Positions 22,045-31,013 of a DNA stretch of 64,000 nucleotides are shown here, in pieces. The stretch comes from Rhodococcus sp. B50 (lineage in GTDB: Bacteria; Actinomycetota; Actinomycetes; Mycobacteriales; Mycobacteriaceae), in the NCBI RefSeq assembly GCF_013602415.1, contig NZ_WPAG02000002.1:1488001-1552000 (forward strand), read 5' to 3'. The position numbers and the translations under genes were made by a program. Numbering within the stretch: position 1 is the stretch's first letter; every line of letters begins with the position of its first letter. The notes beneath the pieces are model-generated. The model made no database searches. It saw only the letters and a program-made list of their open reading frames with translations, and had not been told where the DNA came from.

Positions 22045-23688
22045 GTGACCGTGGCCACGACACCGTTCGCCGATCATGTGTCCCGCCGCGCCGTGCTCCG
22101 GTCGTCGATCCTCGCCGCCGGTGCTGCGGCGTTCGCGACGACCTCGCAGCCGGCGCACGCCTCCCCGGCGGTCTTCGCGCACGGTGTGGCATCGGGAGAT
22201 CCACTGCCCGACGCGGTGATCCTGTGGACGCGGGTGACGCCGTCGCCGGAGGCCGCACCCGGTTCGGGTGCGGGGCCCGACGTCCCCGTGACCTGGGAAC
22301 TGGCCCGCAGCAGCAATTTCGATGCGGTCGTCTCGAGCGGCACGGTGACGGCGAGTGCGGTCTCCGACCACACCGTGAAGGTCGATGTCCGCGGACTCGC
22401 ACCCGGCTCGACCTACTTCTACCGTTTCCGTGCCGCCGGAGCCGTCTCCCCGATCGGCAGGACGTTCACGGCACCTGCTCACGACGCCGCAGTCGGACGT
22501 CTCCGGCTCGGGGTGGTGTCGTGCTCGGATTGGGAAGGCGGGTTCTTCTCCTCCTACCGCCATCTCGCCGCACGCGAGGATCTCGACGCCGTGGTGCACC
22601 TCGGCGACTATCTGTACGAGTACGCGGCGGGGAAGTTTCCCGTCGCCGGCGGCCGGGCCGTCCGCGCTCACCTGCCGGCGCACGAGATCGTGAGCCTCGC
22701 CGACTATCGGATACGACACGCGCAGTACAAGACCGATCCGGACCTGCAGGCACTGCACGCGAAGGTCCCGTGGATCGTGGTGTGGGACGACCACGAATCC
22801 GCCAACGACGCGTGGGCAGGGGGAGCGGAGAACCACGATCCGCTCGTCGAGGGCGACTGGGCGGCCCGCAAGGCGGCATCCGTGCAGGCCTACGACGAGT
22901 GGATGCCGGTCCGCACGAATGCCGGACGTCTGTATCGCCGTCTGCGCTTCGGGCGGCTCGCCGAACTGTCCATGCTGGACCTGCGGAGTTATCGATCCGA
23001 ACAGGTTCGCGGCGGCGGACGGCAGGTCGACGATCCGGCGCGCACTATGACCGGGCGGGACCAGATGGAATGGCTCACCGCCGGCCTGACCACCTCCCCC
23101 ACCCGGTGGCAACTGATCGGCAATTCGGTGATGTTCTCCCCGATCCTGCTGCCACCCCTCGATCCACGGACCACCGGCGCGCTGACCGAGCTCATCGGAG
23201 CCCCGGCCGGAGGCGTGCCCTTCAACACCGACCAGTGGGACGGTTACACGGCCGACCGCCGACGGCTGCTCGACACGATCACGACGGCGGGTCTGCGGAA
23301 CGTCGTCTTCCTCACGGGCGACATCCACACCTCGTGGGCGATGGACGTCCCCGTCGACGCCGCCGACTATCCGGGGGCGGGCACCGCCGCCACGGAGTTC
23401 GTGGTTCCTTCGGTGACGTCGGCGAACATCGACGAGCTGCTCGGTGTGCCACCGAGGAGCACGTCGCCCGCGCTGGAGGCGACGGCAACTGCGACCAACC
23501 GTCACGTGCGGTTCGTCGAACTCGACTCGCACGGCTACGGAGTACTCGACGTAACGCCCGATGCGACGCAGATGGAGTGGTTCTTCATCGGCGAGCGAAC
23601 GGATCCGAACACCGCAGCGCGGCGCGTCGCGGGATACCGGGTGGCCGACGGTGCGACGAGGATCGAGCCGGCTCCTCCCCTGCTCTAG
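22045..23688 (+). CDS. PhoD-type alkaline phosphatase/phosphodiesterase, Tat-exported
   Basis: A protein of about 547 residues. It has a Tat signal ([19 protein letters not shown] ending AHA), then an N-terminal PhoD domain ([22 protein letters not shown]) and a metallophosphatase domain. Metal-site motifs are [34 protein letters not shown] and [12 protein letters not shown]. It likely releases phosphate from exported phosphodiesters or monoesters. Two GTG codons (22045 and 22051) can start it; neither has a clear ribosome-binding site. It is divergent from rarA and convergent with the APH-fold gene. Confidence 0.9.
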   Translation: MTVATTPFADHVSRRAVLRSSILAAGAAAFATTSQPAHASPAVFAHGVASGDPLPDAVILWTRVTPSPEAAPGSGAGPDVPVTWELARSSNFDAVVSSGTVTASAVSDHTVKVDVRGLAPGSTYFYRFRAAGAVSPIGRTFTAPAHDAAVGRLRLGVVSCSDWEGGFFSSYRHLAAREDLDAVVHLGDYLYEYAAGKFPVAGGRAVRAHLPAHEIVSLADYRIRHAQYKTDPDLQALHAKVPWIVVWDDHESANDAWAGGAENHDPLVEGDWAARKAASVQAYDEWMPVRTNAGRLYRRLRFGRLAELSMLDLRSYRSEQVRGGGRQVDDPARTMTGRDQMEWLTAGLTTSPTRWQLIGNSVMFSPILLPPLDPRTTGALTELIGAPAGGVPFNTDQWDGYTADRRRLLDTITTAGLRNVVFLTGDIHTSWAMDVPVDAADYPGAGTAATEFVVPSVTSANIDELLGVPPRSTSPALEATATATNRHVRFVELDSHGYGVLDVTPDATQMEWFFIGERTDPNTAARRVAGYRVADGATRIEPAPPLL

Positions 23689-23710
23689 GCGCCGGCCCGG
23701 AGTGACCGGT

Positions 23711-24874
23711 CTAACCGGCGGCGCGGTCGTCGAGGTGGGCGAGCACGTCGCGGGCGTGCGCGGCGACGTCGTCGTGGCCCGTCTCCGAGGCGAATTCCGC
23801 GAGCAGCGACCAGCGAGCCCGGAGCGCGGGGATGCGGGGTACCGACAGTCCGTGCTCGCGCACCGATGCGATGCGCGCGTGGTCCTCGGGCAGGAACAGA
23901 TGCGTGCTCAACCAGATGCACGCGAGCAAGGCGTCGAGCAGGCGTTCTTCGAGCACCTCGTCGTAGGCCAGCTGCGGCCACATGGCTACGACCTCGGCGC
24001 GCCAGGCGTCGGCCATCGCTCGGATGCGGTCGACGGAGAGCGGCACCGAGCACAGGCACAGCGGGAAGGAGCTGAGGGCATACGCGATGTCGAGCGTCGC
24101 GTCGCGGAAGCCACCCCATTCATAGTCCAGGAACTGCACGCCCTCGTCGCCGACCACGATGTTGTCGGGGCACAGATCGGACGGGCTGAAGGCCCGGAAA
24201 CGTCCGCCGGTGAACAACTTGGACGCACGCTCGGCACGCTCGCGCACCGACTCGGGTACGGCCAGACCGAAATCCGCCTCGAGAAGTTCGGGGACACCCC
24301 GCACCGCGTCGAGGGCCTGCTGGGAGACCGCGTCGGCGACACGCGCGACGTCGGCGCGGCGCAACAGGGCCGCGAAGTCCTCCTCACGACCGACGGTCGC
24401 AGCATGCATGCGCCCGAGCGCCTGTGCCAGGGCCATCAGGGTGTTCCCGGCGGTCTCGGAGCTGTTGCGCAGCACCTCCGCCAGGGTGGTCGCGTCACCG
24501 AGGTCGCTGAGCACGAGCAGACGGGCGTCGAAGTCGTAGGCGAGCAGTTCGGCACCCGGACGATGATCCTTCGCGAGGGCCGTCGTGAACTGGTAGGACA
24601 CCGCCTCGCGGAGGAAGGCGATCTGCTCGTCGGTCTCGGAACCGCGGAAGTCGACGTGACCGGCGCCCCGGGAAGGCGGCACCTGCTTGAGGACCAGAGT
24701 GCGCGGAAGCGAGAAGGGATTGGCGGCTACTCGTACCCGAACGACCACCGAACGACCACTGCCACCGAGATCCACTGGATCGGTGAGGGTCACCGTGGCG
24801 CCGGTACGACGCGTGAGCAGCGCTTCGGCGGCGTGTACCACCTCGGACACGGGGTCTGCCAATGTTGCGGTCAT
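23711..24874 (-). CDS. Aminoglycoside-phosphotransferase-fold protein, altered catalytic loop
   Basis: A 387-residue protein of the APH/choline-kinase fold. The nucleotide Lys is in TLVLKQVPP (residue about 63). The catalytic loop is FSPSDLCPDNIVV (229-241): the catalytic Asp233 and Asn238 are kept but the usual HxD His is Pro231. The metal Asp is in FLDYEWGGFRD (250). The substrate is unknown; despite the fold name, resistance should not be assumed. The ATG at 24872-24874 gives MTATLADPVSEVV. The 205 bp upstream hold nothing I can identify beyond a probable promoter. Confidence 0.8.
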   Translation of the reverse strand: MTATLADPVSEVVHAAEALLTRRTGATVTLTDPVDLGGSGRSVVVRVRVAANPFSLPRTLVLKQVPPSRGAGHVDFRGSETDEQIAFLREAVSYQFTTALAKDHRPGAELLAYDFDARLLVLSDLGDATTLAEVLRNSSETAGNTLMALAQALGRMHAATVGREEDFAALLRRADVARVADAVSQQALDAVRGVPELLEADFGLAVPESVRERAERASKLFTGGRFRAFSPSDLCPDNIVVGDEGVQFLDYEWGGFRDATLDIAYALSSFPLCLCSVPLSVDRIRAMADAWRAEVVAMWPQLAYDEVLEERLLDALLACIWLSTHLFLPEDHARIASVREHGLSVPRIPALRARWSLLAEFASETGHDDVAAHARDVLAHLDDRAAG

Positions 24875-25079
24875 CACTGCCCAATCTACAGGTTCTCGGT
24901 CACGACGAGGTCGTCCACAAGGCTCGGATCGAACGGGACCTTGTTCACGCACGTCCGTTTCACCACGTCGCTTTTGACTGTTTTGCGAGGCAGAACTCGC
25001 TGATCACCCGGGCGTGTCCACGTCCGCCGCCACCCGACGCGGACCTGCACGCGTCGGTCACGATAGGGACACGTCCCCA

Positions 25080-25349
25080 CTATTCCGGTGAAACGTGTGT
25101 CACCTTCTGAAATCCACGGGCGGTGCCGCGGTCCACGGCAGCCTTCACGACACCGAAGATCAAACCCTGGAGGGCGGCCGCGACGAGCACATCCCGGGTG
25201 CGCTGCGACAGATCCTGAGGTTCGGGCCGTTCTTCACTGTCGCCGACTTTCTTCCACACCTGGTTGAACACTGCGCCGGCGAGAATGCCGCCTCCCACAC
25301 TTGCTGCGAGAGCGAGCGGCTTGTAGAAGATCACACGTGCGTCGGCCAT
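25080..25349 (-). CDS. DUF4235 small membrane protein
   Basis: An 89-residue protein: MADARVIFYKPLALAASVGG, then GILAGAVFNQVWKKVG and a second hydrophobic segment VLVAAALQGLIFGVVKAAVDR. This is the DUF4235 pattern of actinobacteria (KPxxxxxxxxGGxxAgxxFxxxWK). Function is unknown. It has its own RBS (AGGAGG 5 nt before ATG) and stands alone between the APH-fold gene and aspS. Confidence 0.85.
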   Translation of the reverse strand: MADARVIFYKPLALAASVGGGILAGAVFNQVWKKVGDSEERPEPQDLSQRTRDVLVAAALQGLIFGVVKAAVDRGTARGFQKVTHVSPE

Positions 25350-25459
25350 CGATACCTCCTCGATCCGCCGCCCCCGTTGGCGCCGGACCGACGGAGTACC
25401 CGGACAGGATTCTCACAAACCTCATCGAACCCACGAACCCCGCCGGGGACCCCGCACAC

Positions 25460-25504
25460 GATGGCGCGGTGTCGCCGCCCGGAGACGAACGGCACCGCGC
25501 CATC
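25460..25504 (-). terminator. Hairpin after aspS
   Basis: A perfect 12-bp inverted repeat (25460-25471 with 25493-25504) with a 21-nt loop begins 14 nt past the aspS stop. It is a likely terminator; the rest of the 169-bp spacer to the DUF4235 start shows only promoter-like sequence. Confidence 0.6.
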
Positions 25505-25518
25505 GGAAGTGCACGAAA

Positions 25519-27300
25519 TCAGGAGTTGTCGGCGCCCTCGGCCTCCGGCACGAAGTCGATGCCCGACTCCTTGCGCTGCTCCGGCGTGATCGGTCCGGGA
25601 GCGTCGGTCAGCGGATCGACACCGCCGCCGGACTTGGGGAACGCGATGACCTCGCGGATCGAGTCGACCCCGGCGAGCAGCGCGGTGATGCGGTCCCAGC
25701 CGAAGGCGATACCGCCGTGCGGCGGCGCACCGTACTTGAACGCCTCGAGCAGGAAGCCGAACTTCTCGTTCGCCTCCTCCTCCGGGATGCCCATCACCTT
25801 GAAGACCCGCTCCTGGATGTCGGGGCGGTGGATACGGATCGAGCCGCCACCGATCTCATTGCCGTTGCACACGATGTCGTAGGCGTATGCCAACGCCGAA
25901 CCAGGATCGGTGTCGAAGGTGTCGAGATACTCGGGCTTGGGCGAGGTGAACGCGTGGTGCACCGCAGTCCACCCCGAGTGGCCGAGGGCCACGTCGCCAC
26001 TGGCAGTCGCGTCGGCCGCGGGCTCGAACAGCGGGGCGTCGACGACCCACACGAACGCCCAGGCGCTCGGATCGATCAGATCGAGCTTGCGGGCGATCTC
26101 GCCGCGCGCGGCGCCGAGCAGCGCACGCATCGGCTTGGTGGGGCCGGCGGCGAAGAAGATGCAGTCGCCGGGCTTCGCACCCACGTGCGCGGCGAGCCCG
26201 TCGCGTTCGGCGTCGGTGAGGTTCTTGGCGACCGGGCCGCTCAGCGTGCCGTCCTCGCCGACGAGCACGTACGCGAGGCCCTTGGCGCCGCGCTGCTTGG
26301 CCCACTCCTGCCACGCGTCGAGCTGACGGCGCGGCTGGCTCGCACCACCGGGCATGACGACGGCACCGACGTACTCGGCCTGGAAGACGCGGAAGGTGGT
26401 GTCCTTGAAGAACTCCTTGCACTCCACGAGCTCGACGCCGAAGCGCAGATCCGGCTTGTCGGTGCCGAAGCGGCGCATGGCCTCGGCGTAGGTCATGCGC
26501 GGGATCGGGGTCTCGAGTTCGTAGCCCACCAGACGCCACAGCGCGTGCAGCACCTCCTCGGCCAGAAGGATCACGTCGTCCTGGTTCACGAACGCCATCT
26601 CGATGTCGAGCTGGGTGAACTCGGGCTGACGGTCGGCGCGGAAGTCCTCGTCGCGGTAGCAGCGCGCGATCTGGTAATAGCGCTCGATGCCTCCGACCAT
26701 GAGCAACTGCTTGAACAGCTGCGGGGACTGCGGCAGGGCATAGAAGTTGCCGGGCTGCAGGCGTGCGGGCACCAGGAAGTCGCGGGCGCCTTCCGGTGTC
26801 GAGCGGGTGAGGGTCGGGGTTTCGACCTCGACGAACTCGTGGTGGGCGAGGACGGCGCGGGCCGCTGCGTTGACCTTGCTGCGCAGCCGGATGGTCTTGC
26901 CCGGCTTCTCACGGCGCAGGTCCAGATAGCGGTACTTCAGGCGGGCTTCCTCACCGGCCTGGTCGTCGAGCTGGAACGGCAGCGGGGCCGCCTCGTTGAG
27001 AACGACGAGCTCGGAGGCGTCGACCTCGATCGCACCGGTCGGGATCTCGAAATTCTGGTTGCCCTCGGGGCGGACCTCCACCTTGCCGGTGATCCGGACG
27101 CAGTACTCGGCGCGAAGTCGGTGCGCCTGTTCGAGGACCCCGGCACTACGGAAGACCACCTGCGAGACACCCGAGGCGTCGCGCAGGTCGATGAAGATGA
27201 CCCCGCCGTGATCGCGTCGCCGGGCAACCCAACCGGTGAGGGTGACAGTCTGCTCGGCGTGCTCGGCTCGCAACGAGCCGGCGAGATGGGTGCGCAGCAC
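25519..27300 (-). CDS. aspS: Aspartyl-tRNA synthetase
   Basis: A 593-residue class IIb synthetase, bacterial type with the GAD insertion. It starts at GTG ([17 protein letters not shown]) with AAGGA 5 nt upstream. The N-terminal OB anticodon domain contains [19 protein letters not shown]. Motif 2 is [20 protein letters not shown] and motif 3 [15 protein letters not shown]. In actinobacteria lacking AsnRS this enzyme is usually non-discriminating and also charges tRNA-Asn; that is inference here. Confidence 0.97.
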   Translation of the reverse strand: MLRTHLAGSLRAEHAEQTVTLTGWVARRRDHGGVIFIDLRDASGVSQVVFRSAGVLEQAHRLRAEYCVRITGKVEVRPEGNQNFEIPTGAIEVDASELVVLNEAAPLPFQLDDQAGEEARLKYRYLDLRREKPGKTIRLRSKVNAAARAVLAHHEFVEVETPTLTRSTPEGARDFLVPARLQPGNFYALPQSPQLFKQLLMVGGIERYYQIARCYRDEDFRADRQPEFTQLDIEMAFVNQDDVILLAEEVLHALWRLVGYELETPIPRMTYAEAMRRFGTDKPDLRFGVELVECKEFFKDTTFRVFQAEYVGAVVMPGGASQPRRQLDAWQEWAKQRGAKGLAYVLVGEDGTLSGPVAKNLTDAERDGLAAHVGAKPGDCIFFAAGPTKPMRALLGAARGEIARKLDLIDPSAWAFVWVVDAPLFEPAADATASGDVALGHSGWTAVHHAFTSPKPEYLDTFDTDPGSALAYAYDIVCNGNEIGGGSIRIHRPDIQERVFKVMGIPEEEANEKFGFLLEAFKYGAPPHGGIAFGWDRITALLAGVDSIREVIAFPKSGGGVDPLTDAPGPITPEQRKESGIDFVPEAEGADNS

Positions 27301-27439
27301 GGAATTCCTTTCGAAACGATCAACGACGGGTTCGTCGGCTGTAATCCTACGAAAGACACGATCGGCCCGAGCGCCCCCGTACCGAATAGTTCGTGCCAAG
27401 CTTGTCCGAATCCGACGAACACAGGAGAAAGCGGCGGCG

Positions 27440-28357
27440 ATGACGTTCAGAGAAGGTGCGCGCATGGATGCGGGCCGCGTCCGTACCGGCGGCGGTGGGC
27501 GCGGCGGAAAGCTCGCTCTCGGTGGCGGGGCCGGCGGCCTGATCGTCATCATCCTGGCATTGCTGTTCGGTGGGGATCCTTCCTCGCTGCTCGGATCGGG
27601 AGTGCCCGACACGTCCGGCAATGCGCAGGCCGAGAGCGCCCTCGAGGAGTGCGAGGTCGGTGGCGCCACCGCCAACGAGAACGTCGACTGCCGGGTCCTC
27701 TACACCGTCGGGTCGCTGGATTCGGTGTGGGAGCAGCAGTTCGCGACCCAGACCGGAGTGGCCTACGTCCAGCCGGGCGTCGAGATCTTCACGTCGGCCA
27801 CGTCGACGGGTTGCGGCAACGCCACCAGCGACATCGGGCCGTTCTACTGCCCGGCGGATCAGACCGCCTACTTCGACACCAGCTTCTTCGACGAACTCGA
27901 GACCCGGTTCGGCGCCAGCGGCGGTCCGCTCGCGCAGGAATATGTCGTCGCGCACGAATTCGGCCACCATCTGCAGAACCAGCTCGGCGATCTCGGACGC
28001 GCGCAGGCCGATCCGCGCGGTCCCGAATCCGGTGCCGTCCGTACCGAACTGCAGGCCGACTGCTACGCCGGAGTGTGGGCCTACCACGCCGACAAGTTGC
28101 CCGAACCGACCACCGGCGAGCCTTTCCTCGTACCCCTCACCGACACCGACATCCGCGACGCGCTGTCGGCCGCATCCGCCGTCGGCGACGACCGGATCCA
28201 ACGGGCCGCCACCGGTCGGGTGAACCCGGAGGGCTGGACTCACGGCTCGTCGGAGCAGCGCCAGGCCTGGTTCCTGGCGGGATACCGCACCGGCCGGGTC
28301 GACGCGTGCGACACCTACTCGGCGCGCGATCTCGACAACCCGCCGGCGCTGCGCTGA
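27440..28357 (+). CDS. Membrane-anchored neutral zinc metallopeptidase (YpfJ/KPN_02809 family)
   Basis: A 305-residue protein starting [14 protein letters not shown] with AGGAGA upstream. A membrane helix ([13 protein letters not shown], about residues 34-46) is followed by an extracytoplasmic peptidase domain. The zinc-site motif is [15 protein letters not shown], with further family segments [17 protein letters not shown] and [16 protein letters not shown]. The physiological substrate is unknown. Divergent from aspS. Confidence 0.9.
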   Translation: MTFREGARMDAGRVRTGGGGRGGKLALGGGAGGLIVIILALLFGGDPSSLLGSGVPDTSGNAQAESALEECEVGGATANENVDCRVLYTVGSLDSVWEQQFATQTGVAYVQPGVEIFTSATSTGCGNATSDIGPFYCPADQTAYFDTSFFDELETRFGASGGPLAQEYVVAHEFGHHLQNQLGDLGRAQADPRGPESGAVRTELQADCYAGVWAYHADKLPEPTTGEPFLVPLTDTDIRDALSAASAVGDDRIQRAATGRVNPEGWTHGSSEQRQAWFLAGYRTGRVDACDTYSARDLDNPPALR

Positions 28358-28403
28358 CCCCGCGCATCGGGTGCGGCACCGTCGGCGTACCGAGGAATCC
28401 CTA

Positions 28404-28490
28404 CGTCACGTGACCGTGACCGTCCTGCTCCGTCACGCGACCGTGACCGTGACCGTCCTGCTCCGTCATGCGACCGTGACTGTCATGTTC
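28404..28490. repeat. Three tandem copies of the 3' end of the inhibitor gene
   Basis: Copies at 28404-28430 (27 bp), 28431-28463 (33 bp, carrying an extra GACCGT) and 28464-28490 (27 bp) share the pattern CGTCAYGYGACCGTGAC then YGTCNTGYTC. The third copy is the coding 3' end and stop of the chagasin-like gene. The other two are downstream duplicates, so the array arose from the end of that gene. Confidence 0.8.
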
Positions 28491-28765
28491 GCGCGATCGG
28501 CGACGAGGTCGGTGTGCTTCCGCATGCGCAGGGAGATGGGCCAGGTACCGGCGCGGCGCGCCTTGAAACTGAAGACCCGTTCGCCGGCACCTCCCGGCAG
28601 CGGGTTCTTCGACGGCAGGAATCGGATGTCACGCAGGACGAGTCCTTCTCCGATCCTCGACGTCGACCAGCAGTAGTCCCGGGAGGTGTTCTCGGGAAGG
28701 TGCAGCTCGATCGTGTCCCCGACACCGACCGTGACGTCCTTCGGACCAGTGGCGATGTGCTTCAT
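28466..28765 (-). CDS. Chagasin-like (MEROPS I42) peptidase-inhibitor fold protein
   Basis: A 99-residue beta-rich protein without signal peptide. Segments match the I42 fold: VTVGVGDTIELHLPENTS, then DYCWST at the NPTTGY loop position, PGGAGERVFSFKARRAGTW at the GG loop, and ISLRMRKH at the RPW loop. The loops that contact cysteine peptidases are only partly conserved (RPW is RKH), so real inhibitory activity is uncertain. Its 3' end is triplicated (28404-28490). Confidence 0.75.
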   Translation of the reverse strand: MKHIATGPKDVTVGVGDTIELHLPENTSRDYCWSTSRIGEGLVLRDIRFLPSKNPLPGGAGERVFSFKARRAGTWPISLRMRKHTDLVADRANMTVTVA

Positions 28766-28877
28766 GACCTCAGAATAGCTCTCGAATGTGATTCTCCTCA
28801 CCAGTGCGACTGCGAGGGCCGCACACCCTCGGCCACGCCGATGTGTGATGAGACACAGAACGGGGCATCCGTTGCCC

Positions 28878-29381
28878 ATGCACGAGGAACGAGCCGGAAT
28901 CACACGCAGCGACGCGGTGATGGGAGGGCGCCTTCTCGCTCTCGCCCATGAGAACGGTTACAGCGAACTGACCGAAGAGGTTGCGGCGCTGGTGTCGAGC
29001 GCCGGTTCGGACTCGCCGTCACAGATCACTCCCCCGCTGTACGGCGGAGTATTGAGGTGGACGGTCTCGACGATCGCCGACGTCGTGGTCGACAAGATCG
29101 GCCCGCAGGTACGCGGCGACGAATCCTTCGAACTGACCATCCGGACCGAGAGCGGCCGTCACGTCCGACCGGAGGAACTCCCGCAACCGGAGAGCACCGT
29201 GATGAAGGCGGTCGTCGATGCACTCGCCGGCGACTCCGTCGCGGCTCGCAGCGATCTCGACGAAGTGGTCTTCGCGATGGACTGGGCATCGCAGATGGAA
29301 GCACTGGTCGAGGCGGTGCTCTGGCTCGACCGGCTTCTCGACACACCGGTACCGGACGGGAACGACACACCACCCTGGTGA
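28878..29381 (+). CDS. Hypothetical protein
   Basis: The gene gives 167 residues from MHEERAGITRSDAVMGGRLL; an ATG ten codons upstream is an alternative. The protein is acidic and mostly helical, with RWTVSTIADVVVDKIGPQV and SQMEALVEAVLWLDRLLDTP as longer ordered segments. No signal peptide, membrane helix or known motif is seen. It lies 30 bp before the kinase-like gene and may be co-transcribed with it. I do not recognise a family. Confidence 0.55.
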   Translation: MHEERAGITRSDAVMGGRLLALAHENGYSELTEEVAALVSSAGSDSPSQITPPLYGGVLRWTVSTIADVVVDKIGPQVRGDESFELTIRTESGRHVRPEELPQPESTVMKAVVDALAGDSVAARSDLDEVVFAMDWASQMEALVEAVLWLDRLLDTPVPDGNDTPPW

Positions 29382-29411
29382 CCGCCGCACACGGAAGGGC
29401 GTAAACGACCG

Positions 29412-30020
29412 ATGCCCTCGTTCACGCCCCTGACCCCCGAGGCCCTCGCGGTCTCTGTCGCCGACCGTGCCGAGGCGCTCACCGGAACCGTGTGCGTCGC
29501 CGTGAGTGCGCCCGACGCGGCGGACCCGGTGGAACTCGCGCGGCGAATCGCGGCGGAACTGCGAACACGGGGGCGTGCCGCCGACGTCGTCGAACTCCAC
29601 GACTTCGTCCGGCCCGCGTCGCTCCGGCTCGAGCACGGGCGGACCGATCCGTACAGCTACCGGCACGACTGGTTCGACTACACAGCACTCGACCGGGAGG
29701 TGGTGCGAGCGCTTCGCGAACAGCACCGATGGCTTCCTCGGCTGTGGGACGAGGACACCGACCGCTCGGCACGCGAACTCCCGCGGGGAGCGGCACACGA
29801 CCAGGTTCTCGTCGTCGCCGGTCCGATGCTCCTCGGCCGCGGCCTCGACTTCGACGTCACCGTCTCCCTGACGATGTCCCGTGGGGCGCTCGAAAGACGA
29901 ACGCGCACCGAGGATCACTGGACGATCACCGCGTTGCTCGAGCACGGCGAGACGGATGCGGACGTGCTGGTGCGCTACGACCATCCCACCCGCCCGGCAG
30001 CGCAGACCAGATCCGCCTGA
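29412..30020 (+). CDS. Uridine-kinase-related protein lacking a P-loop
   Basis: A 202-residue protein whose middle resembles actinobacterial uridine kinase-like NTPases: DVVELHDFVRP, YSYRHDWFDYTALDREVVRAL (about 81-101), LVVAGPMLLGRGLDFDVTVSL, and VRYDHPTRPAA at the C terminus. At the P-loop position (31-44) the sequence is VSAPDAADPVELAR, with no GxxxxGK(S/T). ATP hydrolysis by the usual mechanism is therefore unlikely. It may be a degenerate or binding-only homologue. Confidence 0.7.
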   Translation: MPSFTPLTPEALAVSVADRAEALTGTVCVAVSAPDAADPVELARRIAAELRTRGRAADVVELHDFVRPASLRLEHGRTDPYSYRHDWFDYTALDREVVRALREQHRWLPRLWDEDTDRSARELPRGAAHDQVLVVAGPMLLGRGLDFDVTVSLTMSRGALERRTRTEDHWTITALLEHGETDADVLVRYDHPTRPAAQTRSA

Positions 30021-30041
30021 CCGGGTGCTCTCGTCGCGGGG

Positions 30042-30833
30042 TCAACTCCTCGATCGCGGCTTCGCCAGGACCCGGTGGACGGCCGAGGTCACGACGTCGG
30101 GCGCCACCGTACCGAAGGCCGCCATGGATTTGGCGAGGAGGGAACCGGGCACCACGTTCCGCTCGCCGCGCATCAACGCGGCATATCCGTCCCGGGCCAC
30201 ATGAGCCGGGTCGTCCTTGGGGGACTTCCCCAGCAGGGTGTCGAGCATCCCGGCACGCGCGAAGAAATGAGTGTCGGTGGCACCGGGCAACATCGACGTG
30301 AGCGTGACCCCGCTGCCGTCCAACTCCTTCCGGACACCGTCGGCGAAGGACTGCACGAAGGCCTTGGACGCGTTGTACACGGCTTGGTAGGGGCCCGGCA
30401 TCTTCGACACGACCGACGACGTGATCAGCATGCGGCCCGATCCCGACCGCAGCATGTCGTTCAGCAGCAGGTGCGCCAGATGCACCGTCGAGCGCACGTT
30501 GACGTCGACGATCGAGAGCACGTCCTCGAGCTCTGCATCGACGAATGCGCCGCCGGTCCCGACACCGGCGTTGAGCGCGGCAGCGGCCGGCACGCGACCG
30601 TCGGTCGTGGCGGCTTCGTGGACCGCCCTTACGCCGTCCGGCGTCCGCAGGTCGGCGTGGACCACCACCACATTCACGCCCGTCTTCTCCAGGTCGGCCG
30701 CGACCGAGTCCAGCGCGTCCGATCTCGCTCCCAGGACGAGGTCGTAGCCGTCGGCCGCGAACAGGGCCGCCAACTCCCGGCCGATGCCTCGCGAGGCTCC
30801 GGTCACCAGAGCACGGGGTCGGGCATCGTTCAT
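30042..30833 (-). CDS. Short-chain dehydrogenase/reductase
   Basis: A 263-residue Rossmann protein. The cofactor motif is TGASRGIGRELAALF (residues about 10-24), NAG at LNAGVGTG, the catalytic Ser in LITSSVVSK and the YxxxK motif in YQAVYNASKAFVQ. The fold resembles classical SDRs acting on lipid or keto substrates. The substrate is not predictable. The GAGGAGG site is 4 nt before the ATG. It is divergent from recQ across a 180-bp spacer in which I find no further feature. Confidence 0.88.
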   Translation of the reverse strand: MNDARPRALVTGASRGIGRELAALFAADGYDLVLGARSDALDSVAADLEKTGVNVVVVHADLRTPDGVRAVHEAATTDGRVPAAAALNAGVGTGGAFVDAELEDVLSIVDVNVRSTVHLAHLLLNDMLRSGSGRMLITSSVVSKMPGPYQAVYNASKAFVQSFADGVRKELDGSGVTLTSMLPGATDTHFFARAGMLDTLLGKSPKDDPAHVARDGYAALMRGERNVVPGSLLAKSMAAFGTVAPDVVTSAVHRVLAKPRSRS

Positions 30834-31013
30834 ATCTCCTCCTCGGCACGTATCGAGCCTCGACACGCATGGAGCTCGGGTACCCACACCTTGCCGGGCC
30901 GACACGACAGGCACCGGACCCGCGAGTCGTTTGGGTGGGGCGCGTCCCCGGGTATGCGGCAGGCATCCTGCGCTCGCCCCCCTCGGGCAATCCATACGGA
31001 ATTTGGAGTTCAC

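Noticed and set aside
23711..24874. Antibiotic-resistance (aminoglycoside kinase) label for the APH-fold gene
   Set aside because: The fold is shared by many housekeeping kinases and the catalytic loop is altered; no resistance context.
24886..25080. 64-codon minus-strand frame between DUF4235 and the APH-fold gene
   Set aside because: No ribosome-binding site, no motif, composition typical of intergenic sequence.
28404..28490. CRISPR array
   Set aside because: Repeats are directly adjacent without spacers, derived from a gene end, and no cas genes are present.
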